This document shows, one piece after another, positions 7,254 to 16,269 of a DNA stretch of 32,288 nucleotides. Source of the stretch: Clostridiaceae bacterium (GTDB lineage: Bacteria; Bacillota; Clostridia; Oscillospirales; Butyricicoccaceae). Every line of letters starts with the position of its first letter. Within the stretch, counting starts at the first letter, position 1. The notes under the pieces were generated by a model, which was given only the letters and a program-made list of their open reading frames with translations, was not told the DNA's origin and searched no databases. The translations under genes were made by a program, and so were the position numbers. Location of the stretch: the NCBI GenBank assembly GCA_009911355.1, contig QXXE01000045.1, positions 1 to 32,288 on the forward strand, written 5' to 3'.

Positions 7254-8795
7254 ATGCTGTTTTTGAAATTTATCCTTGCGATGCTGCCGATTTTATGGCT
7301 CATCGTGGCGCTCAGTGGGCTGAAGATGGCGGGGCATAAGGTCTGTGTCATTGCGTTCCTGCTGTCGATGGTGCTGGCGGTCGCGGGCTGGAAATTGAGC
7401 GTCCTCAATACGGCGACTGCGGCGGCAGAGGGCATCCTCAATGCGCTGTGGCCGATCTGCCTGGTCATTATTGCGGCTTTATTTACCTATAATCTGACGC
7501 TTCGGACCGGGGCGATGGAGCAGATCAAAAAGATGCTCGCGGGCGTTTCCCGGGATAAGCGTGTGCTTGCGCTGATTATCGGCTGGGGCTTCGGAAACTT
7601 CATGGAAGGCATGGCGGGCTTCGGCACGGCGGTTGCCATCCCGGCCTCCATGCTGGTTGGGATTGGGCTGGACCCGATCAGTTCGGTGCTGGCCTGCCTG
7701 GTTGTGAATTCCACGCCGACGGCGTTCGGTTCGGTCGGCGTGCCGACGGCCACGCTGGCGGCGGTCAGCGGCACCGACCCGCTCGCGCTTTCGGGCAGCG
7801 TTGCCGTGATCCAGTGCCTTTTGACCCTCCTTTCGCCCTTCCTGATGGTTTTTATCTGCGGGCGCGGGTGGAAGGCGTTCAAGGGGATGCTGCCGGTAAC
7901 GGTGATTGCCTCGGTTTCCTTCGTTGTCCCCTGGTTTATTACCGCCCATGTGCTGGGGCCTGAGCTTCCGGATATTGTCGGGTCGATCTGCTCGATGGCC
8001 TGCATGCTGGCGGCGATCCGGGTTTTCCCGCCTAAGCCTGACCCGGAATACCTGCTCAGTGGCGCGGGGGCTGGGAAGGGCGCGCTGACGGTCGGCGAGG
8101 GCGTCAGGGCGTGGAGCTCCTTTATCCTGATTTTCCTGCTGCTGACACTGACCTCGACGCTTGTCCCGCCGGTACATAATGCGATCGCGGGCGTCAAGAC
8201 CAGCGTGTCCGTATACGCCGGGGAGGGCGCCGGGACACTGACTTTCAGCTGGGTCAATACGCCGGGCGTGATGATTTTCCTGTCGGCGGTGATTGGCGGG
8301 CTGATCCAGGGCGCGTCCTTTGGCACGATGCTCAGTGTGTTCGGCGCGACGATGAAACAGTATTGGAAAACCATCCTGACCATCTGCTCGGTGCTGGCGA
8401 CGGCAAAGGTCATGGGCTACAGCGGTATGATCTCGGATATCGCGAAATTCCTGGTTGCGGCGACCGGGCAGTTCTATCCGCTGTTTGCGCCGCTGATCGG
8501 CGCGCTGGGCGCGTTCGTGACCGGCTCTGGCACGTCGACAAACGTGCTGTTCGGTGGGCTGCAAAGCGAGACTGCCCTTGCGCTTGGGCTCAGCCCAACC
8601 TGGCTTGCCGCCGCGAATGTCATGGGCGCGGGGATCGGCAAGATGGTCTGCCCGCAGGGCATCGCGATCGGCGCGGGCGCGATTGGCGCGGTGGGGTCTG
8701 AAAGCAAGATCCTCGGCAGCGTGATGGGTTATTTCCTGCTTTATGTCGTTTTGGCGGGGGTGATCTGCTATGCAGGCTCCCTGCTGGGATTATAA
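7254..8795 (+). CDS. lctP: L-lactate permease (LctP/LldP family)
   Basis: Encodes 513 residues of a highly hydrophobic carrier with a dozen or more membrane segments, a little shorter than the usual LldP length of about 550. Family features include the conserved GWGFGNFMEGMAGFGTAVAIPA stretch in the first third, SVGVPTATLAAVSGTD, and GSGTSTNVLFGGLQ in the C-terminal third. Such carriers move lactate (also glycolate) with protons across the cytoplasmic membrane. The start at 7254 has AAGGGGTG upstream; an in-frame ATG 49 codons earlier would add an unrelated basic extension and is not favoured. It is the first gene of the train and sits directly after the FCD regulator. Confidence 0.92.
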   Translation: MLFLKFILAMLPILWLIVALSGLKMAGHKVCVIAFLLSMVLAVAGWKLSVLNTATAAAEGILNALWPICLVIIAALFTYNLTLRTGAMEQIKKMLAGVSRDKRVLALIIGWGFGNFMEGMAGFGTAVAIPASMLVGIGLDPISSVLACLVVNSTPTAFGSVGVPTATLAAVSGTDPLALSGSVAVIQCLLTLLSPFLMVFICGRGWKAFKGMLPVTVIASVSFVVPWFITAHVLGPELPDIVGSICSMACMLAAIRVFPPKPDPEYLLSGAGAGKGALTVGEGVRAWSSFILIFLLLTLTSTLVPPVHNAIAGVKTSVSVYAGEGAGTLTFSWVNTPGVMIFLSAVIGGLIQGASFGTMLSVFGATMKQYWKTILTICSVLATAKVMGYSGMISDIAKFLVAATGQFYPLFAPLIGALGAFVTGSGTSTNVLFGGLQSETALALGLSPTWLAAANVMGAGIGKMVCPQGIAIGAGAIGAVGSESKILGSVMGYFLLYVVLAGVICYAGSLLGL

Positions 8796-9168
8796 AACCA
8801 AGCGAATCTGCAAACCGCAGCCCGCAGCGCTGCGAATCCATACCATCTGAATTGCTGCGGATACGGAAGGAAAGGGGGCGTGGATATGTCTGCCTGACCG
8901 GCGGCGCGGGTTGCCGCCAATCCTGGGCGATGGCGTGGGAGGTTTCCCGTGGCGCGCTGCTGCCGAGCTTTCGGGTTCTGGGCAGGGTACATATGGGGTG
9001 CGATAGCCCATACCACCGGCGCAGGCGCCATTGCCGCCGTCCCTTCCGGGGATTCCTTATGGGGATACCGGTTTCTTCAATCAGCCAACCGGCCTTTCTC
9101 GCTGTGCCCGCGCCGGGCTTCCGGCAGGGGGCGGAGGGGCAATTTGATACAGGAGGTGCAGTCATTCT
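8796..9168 (+). other. 373-base untranslated spacer with hairpins
   Basis: No frame here has convincing coding character, a homologous product or a ribosome site. Small stems are present, such as GGCGGC/GCCGCC around 8898-8916 and GCCCG/CGGGC around 9108-9120. No T-run terminator and no strong promoter is seen, so read-through from the permease into etfB is possible. The spacer ends with the etfB ribosome site AGGAGG. Confidence 0.5.
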
Positions 9169-9975
9169 ATGAATATTTGTGTTTGTGTAAAGCAGGTGCC
9201 TGATACGACCGAGATCAAGGTCGATCCGGTGACCCACACCCTGGTGCGCGCGGGCGTGCCGAGCATTGTCAACCCCTTTGATACCTATGCGCAGGAGGTC
9301 GGCGTGCGGCTAAAGGAGCAGTCAGGCGGCAGGCTGGTCGTCCTGACGATGGGCCCCGAGCAGGCAAAGGAAGCGGTCAAATCCTGCCTGGCGGTCGGCG
9401 CGGACGGCGGCTACCTGATTTCCAGCCGTGCGTTCGGCGGCTCGGACACGCTTGCGACCAGCTATATCCTTTCCGAAGCCATCAAGGCGGTGGAAGAAAA
9501 GGAAGGGCTGAAATTTGACCTCATCCTCTGCGGCAAGCAGGCCACAGACGGCGATACCGCACAGGTCGGCCCCGAGATCGCCGAGCACCTGGGGCTACCG
9601 CAGGTGACTTATGCGCTGGATATCACAGCGAAGGACGATGGCAGCATCGAGGTCAAGCGGGAATTTGACGCAGGTTACGATATCATTTCGGCCCGGCTCC
9701 CGGCGGTCGTCACTGTGGTCAAGCTCCCTTATGAGCCGCGTTACCCCACCATCAAGAGCAAAATGGCAGCCAAGAAGAAGGAAGTCCCGGTGCTGACCGA
9801 GGCGGAGATCCCGGCGATCGACACCGCCCAGTGCGGGCTGCACGGTTCGCCGACGCGGGTGAAAAAGACCTTTACGCCGGTGCGCGAAAAGAACGGGGTC
9901 AAGCTGGCCGGACTGGAACCGGCGGACGCTGCGGCGCAGGTTGTCAAGCTGCTGGAAGACGCAAAGCTGCTGTAA
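9169..9975 (+). CDS. etfB: Electron transfer flavoprotein, beta subunit (bifurcating type)
   Basis: Encodes 268 residues. The N-terminal MNICVCVKQVPDTTEIKVDP and the stretch CGKQATDGDTAQVGPEIAEH (121-140) are diagnostic. The DGDTAQVGP form is that of anaerobic flavin-bifurcating Etfs of the Bcd and CarE type, where this subunit binds a second FAD, rather than the AMP-binding mitochondrial type. With EtfA it forms a cytoplasmic electron-carrier heterodimer. AGGAGG sits ten bases before the ATG. etfA follows after 13 bases. Candidate partners encoded downstream are an acyl-CoA dehydrogenase and FixCX. Confidence 0.95.
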   Translation: MNICVCVKQVPDTTEIKVDPVTHTLVRAGVPSIVNPFDTYAQEVGVRLKEQSGGRLVVLTMGPEQAKEAVKSCLAVGADGGYLISSRAFGGSDTLATSYILSEAIKAVEEKEGLKFDLILCGKQATDGDTAQVGPEIAEHLGLPQVTYALDITAKDDGSIEVKREFDAGYDIISARLPAVVTVVKLPYEPRYPTIKSKMAAKKKEVPVLTEAEIPAIDTAQCGLHGSPTRVKKTFTPVREKNGVKLAGLEPADAAAQVVKLLEDAKLL

Positions 9976-9988
9976 GGAGGGGTTGGAG

Positions 9989-10996
9989 ATGGCAAACCTG
10001 AACGATTACAAGAATATGTGGGTATTTATTGAGACCGAGTGCGGCAAGGCGAAAAACGTCGGCTATGAGCTGCTTGCCGCCGCGCGCCCCCTGGCCGACC
10101 AGAAGGGCTGCCCGCTCGTGGCGGTCGTGGTCGGCAAGGGCGTTGGGCAGGTGGCGAAGGATGCAATCTGCTACGGCGCGGATTCGGCGATCGTGGTGGA
10201 CGCGCCCGAGTACGAATATTATACGACCGACGCGTTTGCGAAGGCGCTGACCGGGCTGGTCGGGAAATATAAGCCGGAAACCGTGATGCTGGGCGCGACC
10301 AACAATGGGCGGGATCTTGCCCCGCGCGTCTCCTGCCGGCTGAAGACCGGCCTGACCGCCGACTGTACCGCGATTGACATCGATGCGGAGAGCGGGAACA
10401 TCGCGTGGACGCGCCCGACCTTCGGCGGCAACCTGATGGCGGTCATCATGTGCCCGGAGCACCGCCCGCAGATGGGCACGGTCCGTCCGGGCGTCTTTAA
10501 GAAGGCTGCGTATGACGAGGGGCGCACAGGCGAGATCGTCCACGAGGAGCTGCATACCGCGGAAGAGGAAATCCATACCCGCCTGGTCGAGCGGGTCAAC
10601 GAGGTTGCGGAAGCGGTTAACCTTGAGGAAGCGGAGATCATTGTTTCCGGCGGGCGCGGCGTTGGCTCGGCGGAAAACTTTAAGATCGTTGAGGAGCTTG
10701 CGGCCGAGCTGGGGGCGACCGTTGGGTGCAGCCGCGCCGTTGTGGACGCGGGCTGGATGCCGCACGCCCATCAGGTTGGGCAGTCAGGCAAGACGGTTGC
10801 ACCGAAGATCTATTTTGCGATCGGTATTTCGGGCGCGATCCAGCATCTTGCGGGGATTTCGGGTGCGGATACGGTCGTTGCGGTCAACCGCGACCCGGAT
10901 GCGCCGATTTTCGAGGTAGCTGACTATGGCATCGTCGGCAACCTGAACGATGTTGTCCCAGCGCTGACCGCCGCGTTCCGCGCGCGCAAGGCGTAA
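9989..10996 (+). CDS. etfA: Electron transfer flavoprotein, alpha subunit
   Basis: Encodes 335 residues. The C-terminal FAD-binding domain is clear: SGGRGVGSAENF, GCSRAVVDAGW, then VGQSGKTVAPKIYFAIGISG, AIQHLAGI and NRDPDAPIFEVADYGIVGNL, all canonical. The N-terminal half holds the alpha/beta domain with LGATNNGRDLAPRVS. No extra ferredoxin domain is fused. The start at 9989 is preceded by GGAGGGG and GGAG; an in-frame start further upstream would overlap etfB and is not needed. It works as a heterodimer with EtfB. A 146-base spacer without a gene separates it from the acyl-CoA dehydrogenase. Confidence 0.95.
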   Translation: MANLNDYKNMWVFIETECGKAKNVGYELLAAARPLADQKGCPLVAVVVGKGVGQVAKDAICYGADSAIVVDAPEYEYYTTDAFAKALTGLVGKYKPETVMLGATNNGRDLAPRVSCRLKTGLTADCTAIDIDAESGNIAWTRPTFGGNLMAVIMCPEHRPQMGTVRPGVFKKAAYDEGRTGEIVHEELHTAEEEIHTRLVERVNEVAEAVNLEEAEIIVSGGRGVGSAENFKIVEELAAELGATVGCSRAVVDAGWMPHAHQVGQSGKTVAPKIYFAIGISGAIQHLAGISGADTVVAVNRDPDAPIFEVADYGIVGNLNDVVPALTAAFRARKA

Positions 10997-11142
10997 GCTT
11001 TTGATGGGGCGGCGCATGCGGGCGACGGAGGCAGGCGGGGTTTCCCTGCTTGTGCCCTGCGGCGCGGGCGGCCCCAATCTGGCAGGACTGGGAAAAGGGA
11101 AAAGAAGAAACAAGGGAAACCGATTTACAGGAGGAATGGAAC

Positions 11143-12285
11143 ATGGATTTCAAACAGGACGAAATGCATCTGGACATCCATCAGATGGTACATGAGTTTG
11201 CGGTGAAAGAGGTCAAGCCCCTCGCGGCGGAGATCGACAAGACCGAGGAATTCCCGATGGATAACGTCAGGCAGATGGCCGAAATGGGCCTGCTCGGCAT
11301 CCCCTTCCCGGAAGAATATGGCGGATCGGGCATGGATACCCTCGCCTATATCCAGACGGTCGAGGAGCTGAGCAAATACTGTGCGACCACGGGCGTTATC
11401 GTGTCGGCGCATACCTCGCTCTGCTGCACGCCGATTTTCCAGTTTGGCTCCGAGGAGCAGAAGCAGAAATACCTGCCCAAGCTGTGTTCGGGCGAATGGC
11501 TGGGCGCGTTCGCGCTGACCGAGCCGAACGCGGGCACCGACGCTTCCGGACAGCAGACCGTTGCGGTCGATGCAGGCGACCACTGGGTGCTCAACGGTTC
11601 CAAGATCTTTATCACCAACGCGGGCGCGGCCGACGTATTCTTTGTGCTGGCCATGACCGATAAGTCGCTCGGGACAAAGGGCATCTCGGCGTTTATCGTA
11701 GAAAAGGGCTTCAAGGGCTTCTCGATCGGCAAGCATGAGGAAAAGATGGGCATCCGCGCGTCTTCGACCTGTGAGCTGGTGTTTGAGGACTGCATCGTCC
11801 CGAAGGAGAACCTGGTCGGCGAGCTGGGCAAGGGCTTCAAGTACGCGATGATGACGCTTGACGGCGGGCGCGTCGGCATTGCGGCGCAGGCGCTCGGCAT
11901 CGCGGAGGGCGCGATTGAGGAGACCGTCAAGTATGTCCAGGAGCGCAAGCAGTTTGGCCGCCGCCTGTCGCAGTTCCAGAACACCCAGTTCGAGCTTGCG
12001 CAGATGCAGGCGAATACCGAAGCCGCGAAGCTGCTCGTATACCAGGCGGCGTGCGCGAAGGACGACCACGAAAACTTCTCGCATAAGGCGGCGATGGCAA
12101 AGCTGGTGGCCTCACGCAACGCTTCCGACGTGACCCGCCGCTGCCTGCAATTGTACGGCGGCTACGGCTATACGAGGGATTACCCCATTGAGCGCATGAT
12201 GCGCGACGCAAAGATCACGGAAATCTATGAAGGCACCTCCGAGGTGCAGATGATGGTCATTTCCGGCTGGATGGGCGTGAAGTAA
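11143..12285 (+). CDS. Acyl-CoA dehydrogenase (short-chain, Bcd-like)
   Basis: Encodes 380 residues, the standard length for a short-chain acyl-CoA dehydrogenase. Motifs include FALTEPNAGTDAS and WVLNGSKIFITNAG (FAD and substrate binding), RKQFGRRLSQFQ, and CLQLYGGYGYTRDYPIERMMRD. The catalytic base is the Glu in IYEGTSEVQ, about residue 363. Together with EtfAB it resembles butyryl-CoA dehydrogenase/Etf or acryloyl-CoA reductase/Etf complexes. Which acyl-CoA is used cannot be told from sequence alone. No lactoyl-CoA dehydratase, CoA transferase, thiolase or crotonase is in the window. The ATG at 11143 is chosen for AGGAGG nine bases upstream and for the correct family N-terminus MDFKQDEMH. 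Confidence 0.93.
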   Translation: MDFKQDEMHLDIHQMVHEFAVKEVKPLAAEIDKTEEFPMDNVRQMAEMGLLGIPFPEEYGGSGMDTLAYIQTVEELSKYCATTGVIVSAHTSLCCTPIFQFGSEEQKQKYLPKLCSGEWLGAFALTEPNAGTDASGQQTVAVDAGDHWVLNGSKIFITNAGAADVFFVLAMTDKSLGTKGISAFIVEKGFKGFSIGKHEEKMGIRASSTCELVFEDCIVPKENLVGELGKGFKYAMMTLDGGRVGIAAQALGIAEGAIEETVKYVQERKQFGRRLSQFQNTQFELAQMQANTEAAKLLVYQAACAKDDHENFSHKAAMAKLVASRNASDVTRRCLQLYGGYGYTRDYPIERMMRDAKITEIYEGTSEVQMMVISGWMGVK

Positions 12286-12526
12286 CGTCCGGGCCTGCCG
12301 TTTGCCGTGCCGCCCTTGCGGTACGGGGCTGTCCGTGCGCCGCCGCAAGGCGGATCACATAGAGCCTCCCTGCGAATGCCATCAGCAGAAATCCCCCTTA
12401 TCCGGTTGCCGCGCCGCCCCAAACCCCTCGCAGGGCCGTTTGTGCCCCTGTGAGGGAGGTGCGGTGGCCGGGCCGGGTGTCCGCGGCGGGGCAGAATGAT
12501 ATTGGACCCAGAAAGGGGCGTACTCA
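12286..12526 (+). other. 241-base spacer with hairpin, no gene seen
   Basis: No frame is convincing. A stem CCTCGCAGGG (12426-12435) with CCCCTGTGAGG (12445-12455, one bulge and one wobble) is visible, without a T-run. The spacer ends with GAAAGGGGCG ahead of lutC. It may be a processing or stability element within the long transcript, or hold a weak internal promoter I cannot identify. Confidence 0.45.
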
Positions 12527-13078
12527 ATGAGTAACATTACAGATGCGTTATACAGTGCTTTCCAAAAGAACCTGGAGGCAGTCAACGGCAGCTGCGTGCG
12601 CGTCTCCAAAGCGGGGCTGGGCAAAGCGGTTGCCGATATTTTCCAGGGCGCCGGGGTCCGGGACGCCTGCCTGGCGGAGACGCCGCTGCTCAGGGAAGCG
12701 GGCGTGGCCGACGCCCTGCGCGCAGCCGGGATCGAGGTATTTTCCGACCATATCCGTCTCCATCAGGAGACGGTGCGCGGCGGCGTTTCCGAGAACCAAT
12801 ACGCGATTGCCGAGCTCGGCACGCTGGTACAGGCGCACGACGGCGTGGACGAGCGCATTGCCGCGACCGCGTCCGAATTTTATGTCGGCGTGGTCAGGGG
12901 CTCGGCGGTTGTCGAGCAGTACGACGATATGTTCGACCTGCTGTGCGGGCTACCCGAGCTACCGAATTTTGTCGGCTTTATGACCGGGCCGAGCCGCACT
13001 GCGGATATCGAATGCGTTACCACGGTTGGCGTGCATGGGCCCATCCAGCTCGCGGCTGTCGTTGTGGACGATGAATAA
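12527..13078 (+). CDS. lutC: LutC-like lactate utilisation protein (LUD domain)
   Basis: Encodes 183 residues of the LUD (DUF162) family, to which LutC/LldG of the three-part iron-sulfur L-lactate dehydrogenase belongs. Recognisable parts are AIAELGTLVQ, followed by an acidic loop, and the terminal VTTVGVHGPIQLAAVVVDDE; the conserved HGP segment is typical. At 183 residues it is shorter than Bacillus LutC (about 240), lacking part of the N-terminal region, like many anaerobe versions. It is 15 bases upstream of the LutB-LutA fusion, its expected complex partner. It is cytoplasmic, and its precise role in the complex is not established. Confidence 0.88.
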   Translation: MSNITDALYSAFQKNLEAVNGSCVRVSKAGLGKAVADIFQGAGVRDACLAETPLLREAGVADALRAAGIEVFSDHIRLHQETVRGGVSENQYAIAELGTLVQAHDGVDERIAATASEFYVGVVRGSAVVEQYDDMFDLLCGLPELPNFVGFMTGPSRTADIECVTTVGVHGPIQLAAVVVDDE

Positions 13079-13093
13079 GGAGGAGGGAGAACT

Positions 13094-15247
13094 ATGCAGG
13101 ACTTGAAACAGGAGATCCGGCACGCGCTGGACAACGCAACGCTGGGCAAAACGCTGGGCACCTTCTGCAAGACCTATCCGGCCAAGCGCGAAAAGGCGTA
13201 TGAAGGCATTGATTTCCCCGCTGTCCGTGAGAAGATCAAGGAAGTGAAGTCCTATGCCGCCAGCCATATCGACGGGCTGATCGACGAGTTTACGGTCAAC
13301 TGCGAAGCGCGCGGAGGGCATGTGTTCCACGCGAAAAGCGCCGAAGAGGCGATGGGCTTTATCCGGCAGCTGGTCCGGGACAAGGGCGTCAGGAGCATTG
13401 TCAAGTCCAAGTCAATGGCTTCCGAGGAAATCCATTTCAACAAGACGCTGGAGGCGGACGGTGTGCAGGTGCAGGAGACCGACCTCGGCGAATTCATTAT
13501 CGCGCTTGAGGGCAACACGCCGGTGCATATGGTCATGCCCGCGCTGCATCTGAACAAGGAAGAGGTCGCCGACCTGTTCACCGGCTATACGAAGGAAAAG
13601 AATGAGCCGGTTATCGCGGAGGAGGTCAAAACCGCCCGCAAGGTTATGCGCGAGCGCTTTATCCATGCCGACATGGGCGTTTCCGGTGCAAATGTTGCAG
13701 TTGCTGAGAGCGGTACGGTCTTCACCATGTCCAACGAGGGCAACGGGCGCATGGTCGGCACGCTGCCTCCCATCCACCTGTATATCTTCGGGATTGAAAA
13801 GCTGGTCAAATCGTTCTCGGACGCGCGCCACATCTTCAAGGCGCTGCCCCGTAACGGCACCGGCCAGCGGATTACCTCTTATATCTCCATGTATACCGGC
13901 GCGTGCGAGGTCACGGCCGACAAGGAAAGCGATACCAAACGGAAAAAGGACTTTTACGCGGTGATCCTGGACGACCCCGGGCGGCGTGAGATCCTCGCGG
14001 AGCCGGAATTCCGCCAGATTTACGACTGCATCCGCTGCGGCGCGTGCCTGGACGTCTGCCCGGCGTTTGCGCTGGTCGGCGGGCATGTTTATGGCTCGAA
14101 CGTTTATACCGGCGGCATCGGCACGCTGCTGACCCATTTCCTGGTCTCCGGCGAGCGTGCCGAGCAGATCCAAAGCATCTGCCTTCAGTGCGGGCGCTGC
14201 AAGGAGGTTTGCGGCGGTGGGCTGCAAATCCCAGAAATGATTATGAAGCTGCGCGAAAAGAGCATGGAGGAGCATCCGGACGCGGTCAAGAAGTTCGCGC
14301 TGGACGCGGTTTCCGACCGCAAGCTGTTCCATTCCATGCTGCGCATCGCATCCGTGGCACAGGGGCCGTTTACGAAGGGCCAGCCGATGATCCGCCATCT
14401 GCCGATGTTCCTTTCCGGGCTCACCGAGGGGCGCAGCTTCCCGAATATCGCGCGCGTGCCGTTCCGGGATATTTTCCCGACCATCCGCCAGGAGGTGGAT
14501 AGCCCGAAGGGCACAATCGCAATGTTTGCGGGCTGCCTGCTCGATTTCGTCTATACCGACCTTGCGCGGGATGTGATCGCCGACCTCAATTCGATCGGCT
14601 GGCTGGTCGATTTCCCGATGGGCCAGGCGTGCTGCGGCTGTCCCGCGTCCAACATGGGCGACAAGGACAACGGGCGCAGGGAGGCCGAGATCAACATCGA
14701 GGCGATGGAGGCCGAAAAGTACGATTATATCGTGTCGGCATGCCCGTCCTGCACCCACCAGCTGCGCCAGTACCCGTCCTTCTTTGAGGAGGGCACCGGG
14801 ATGCATCAGCGGGCGGCTGCCCTCGCGGGTAAAACCTTCGATTTCTGCAAGCTGTTCTACGACCTGGGCGGCGCGGCCGACGAGGGCGACGGCAAGCCGA
14901 TGAAGGTCACCTATCACGATTCCTGCCACCTGTGCCGCAGCCTGGGCGTCACCTGCGAGCAGCGCGAGCTGCTCAGCCGCACACCGGGCGTCGACCTGGT
15001 CGAGATGGAGGAGCACGACAACTGCTGCGGCTTCGGCGGTACCTACAGCGTGCTGTATCCGGAGATTGCGAAGCCGATCCTGGAAAAGAAGGTGCAGCAT
15101 ATCAGGGATACCGGCGCGGAGGTGGTCGCGGTCGACTGCCCGGGCTGCATGATGCAGATCAGCGGCGGCCTGGACGCGCAGGGCCTTAGCGGGATCAAGG
15201 TCAAGCATACCGCAGAAATCATTGCGGAGAAGCGCGGGCTGGTATAA
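13094..15247 (+). CDS. LutB-LutA fusion, iron-sulfur lactate oxidase subunit
   Basis: Encodes 717 residues that join two proteins separate in Bacillus. Residues 1 to about 300 are a LUD domain as in LutB/LldF. Two ferredoxin motifs follow: CIRCGACLDVCP (312-323) and CLQCGRCKEVC (363-373). From about 470 on come two cysteine-rich CCG domains as in LutA/LldE, with AGCLLD (479-484), ACCGCP (512-517), ACPSC (549-553), then HDSCHLC (608-614), NCCGFGG (643-649) and DCPGC (681-685). Such proteins, with LutC, oxidise lactate to pyruvate. A similar fusion is known in Desulfovibrio. The electron acceptor is unknown; quinone or Etf are candidates here. AGGAGG lies before the ATG. Confidence 0.9.
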   Translation: MQDLKQEIRHALDNATLGKTLGTFCKTYPAKREKAYEGIDFPAVREKIKEVKSYAASHIDGLIDEFTVNCEARGGHVFHAKSAEEAMGFIRQLVRDKGVRSIVKSKSMASEEIHFNKTLEADGVQVQETDLGEFIIALEGNTPVHMVMPALHLNKEEVADLFTGYTKEKNEPVIAEEVKTARKVMRERFIHADMGVSGANVAVAESGTVFTMSNEGNGRMVGTLPPIHLYIFGIEKLVKSFSDARHIFKALPRNGTGQRITSYISMYTGACEVTADKESDTKRKKDFYAVILDDPGRREILAEPEFRQIYDCIRCGACLDVCPAFALVGGHVYGSNVYTGGIGTLLTHFLVSGERAEQIQSICLQCGRCKEVCGGGLQIPEMIMKLREKSMEEHPDAVKKFALDAVSDRKLFHSMLRIASVAQGPFTKGQPMIRHLPMFLSGLTEGRSFPNIARVPFRDIFPTIRQEVDSPKGTIAMFAGCLLDFVYTDLARDVIADLNSIGWLVDFPMGQACCGCPASNMGDKDNGRREAEINIEAMEAEKYDYIVSACPSCTHQLRQYPSFFEEGTGMHQRAAALAGKTFDFCKLFYDLGGAADEGDGKPMKVTYHDSCHLCRSLGVTCEQRELLSRTPGVDLVEMEEHDNCCGFGGTYSVLYPEIAKPILEKKVQHIRDTGAEVVAVDCPGCMMQISGGLDAQGLSGIKVKHTAEIIAEKRGLV

Positions 15248-15276
15248 CCGCCCGGCACTGGGAAGGAGGGGCTGCT

Positions 15277-16269
15277 TTGCAGGCAATGACAATGGGACGG
15301 CTGCACACGGCGGCGGAGGAACGGCTGCTCGGCGAGGTGCGCAGGTATATGCGGGAAATCGTGGGGGACCCGGCCGCGCATACCGAAACCGGTGCGGTGA
15401 TCGGGTCTGCGCTCGGCACGGCCGGGAAGATGCTGCGCGCCCGCCTGCTGCTGGAATGCGCGGCGTTCGGGCCGGATGCTTACGCGCGCCGGGACCGCTT
15501 GTGCATGCTGGCGGCAATGGTCGAGCTGGTGCATCTCGCGTCGCTTGTGCACGACGATATTATTGACGACGCACCCCTCCGGCGCGGCTGCCCGTCGGTC
15601 CAAAGCCGGTATGGGAAGGACGCGGCGGTTTATGCCGGGGACCTTATGATCGCCCGCGTGTTCCTGTGCGCCGCACAGGAAGGGCTGGCAGACGCAGCTG
15701 CGTGCCTTGCCGGTACGATCGAGGAAATGTGCGCCGGTGAGATCGGGCAGGCCGCCTGCCGCTACCGGGAGGATACGGGGACCGACGAATATTTTGCGAA
15801 TATCCGCGGGAAAACAGCGTCGCTCTTCCGCGCGGCCTGCGTGCTGGGTGCGGCGGAGACGGGCTGCACCGATTCCGTCCTGCGGCGGCTGGGCTGCTTC
15901 GGGGAGACCCTCGGCATCCTGTTCCAGCTGCATGACGACCTGCTGGACTTCTCCGGGCGGGAAGCCGGCAAGGAAACGCACCGGGATTTCCAGGACGGGA
16001 TCTATACGCTGCCGGTGCTGCTGGCGCTCCAGTCCAGCGGGGGGCGGGCCGCGCTCCTGCCCCTTATGCGCGGCAGCCGCGAACGGCAGCTGACCGGTGA
16101 TGAGCTCCGCCGGATGGAACGAGAGGTCGTCCGTCACGGCGGCGTGGAGCAGAGCTGGGCGGTGATCTGCCGGTACCTCGAGACCGGCGGGGCGCTGCTG
16201 GATACGTTTGAAGACGGTGAACCATTACGGACGCTGAGAAAGGTGTGGTGCCAGCTTGGCAGGCGGTAA
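15277..16269 (+). CDS. hepT: Polyprenyl diphosphate synthase (menaquinone tail)
   Basis: Encodes 330 residues of an all-trans long-chain prenyl diphosphate synthase. Both aspartate-rich motifs are present: DDIID in LVHDDIIDDAPLRRG (93-97) and DDLLD in LFQLHDDLLDFSG (220-224). Small residues just before the first motif (HLASLVH) suit a long-chain product. It would make the side chain attached by MenA, the next gene. The start is TTG at 15277, six bases after GGAAGGAGGG; an ATG lies three codons later. No second (HepS-like) subunit gene is nearby. The exact chain length is not readable from sequence. The symbol is by function; dmkB would be an equally fair name. Confidence 0.88.
   Translation: MQAMTMGRLHTAAEERLLGEVRRYMREIVGDPAAHTETGAVIGSALGTAGKMLRARLLLECAAFGPDAYARRDRLCMLAAMVELVHLASLVHDDIIDDAPLRRGCPSVQSRYGKDAAVYAGDLMIARVFLCAAQEGLADAAACLAGTIEEMCAGEIGQAACRYREDTGTDEYFANIRGKTASLFRAACVLGAAETGCTDSVLRRLGCFGETLGILFQLHDDLLDFSGREAGKETHRDFQDGIYTLPVLLALQSSGGRAALLPLMRGSRERQLTGDELRRMEREVVRHGGVEQSWAVICRYLETGGALLDTFEDGEPLRTLRKVWCQLGRR

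Noticed and set aside
8852..9203. Small frames in the spacer before etfB
   Set aside because: They overlap the etfB start, lack ribosome sites and give Arg-rich low-quality peptides.
9169..12285. Acrylate-pathway propionate cluster (acrBAC)
   Set aside because: Etf plus acyl-CoA dehydrogenase next to a lactate permease fits, but no lactoyl-CoA dehydratase or CoA transferase is present, so the pathway cannot be claimed.
12286..12526. Riboswitch before lutC
   Set aside because: A stem is visible, but no conserved core of a known riboswitch class could be recognised by eye.
13412..15517. 701-codon open frame on the minus strand
   Set aside because: It is antisense to the LutB-LutA fusion, whose cysteine motifs are unmistakable; the antisense product has no family features and results from high G+C codon use.
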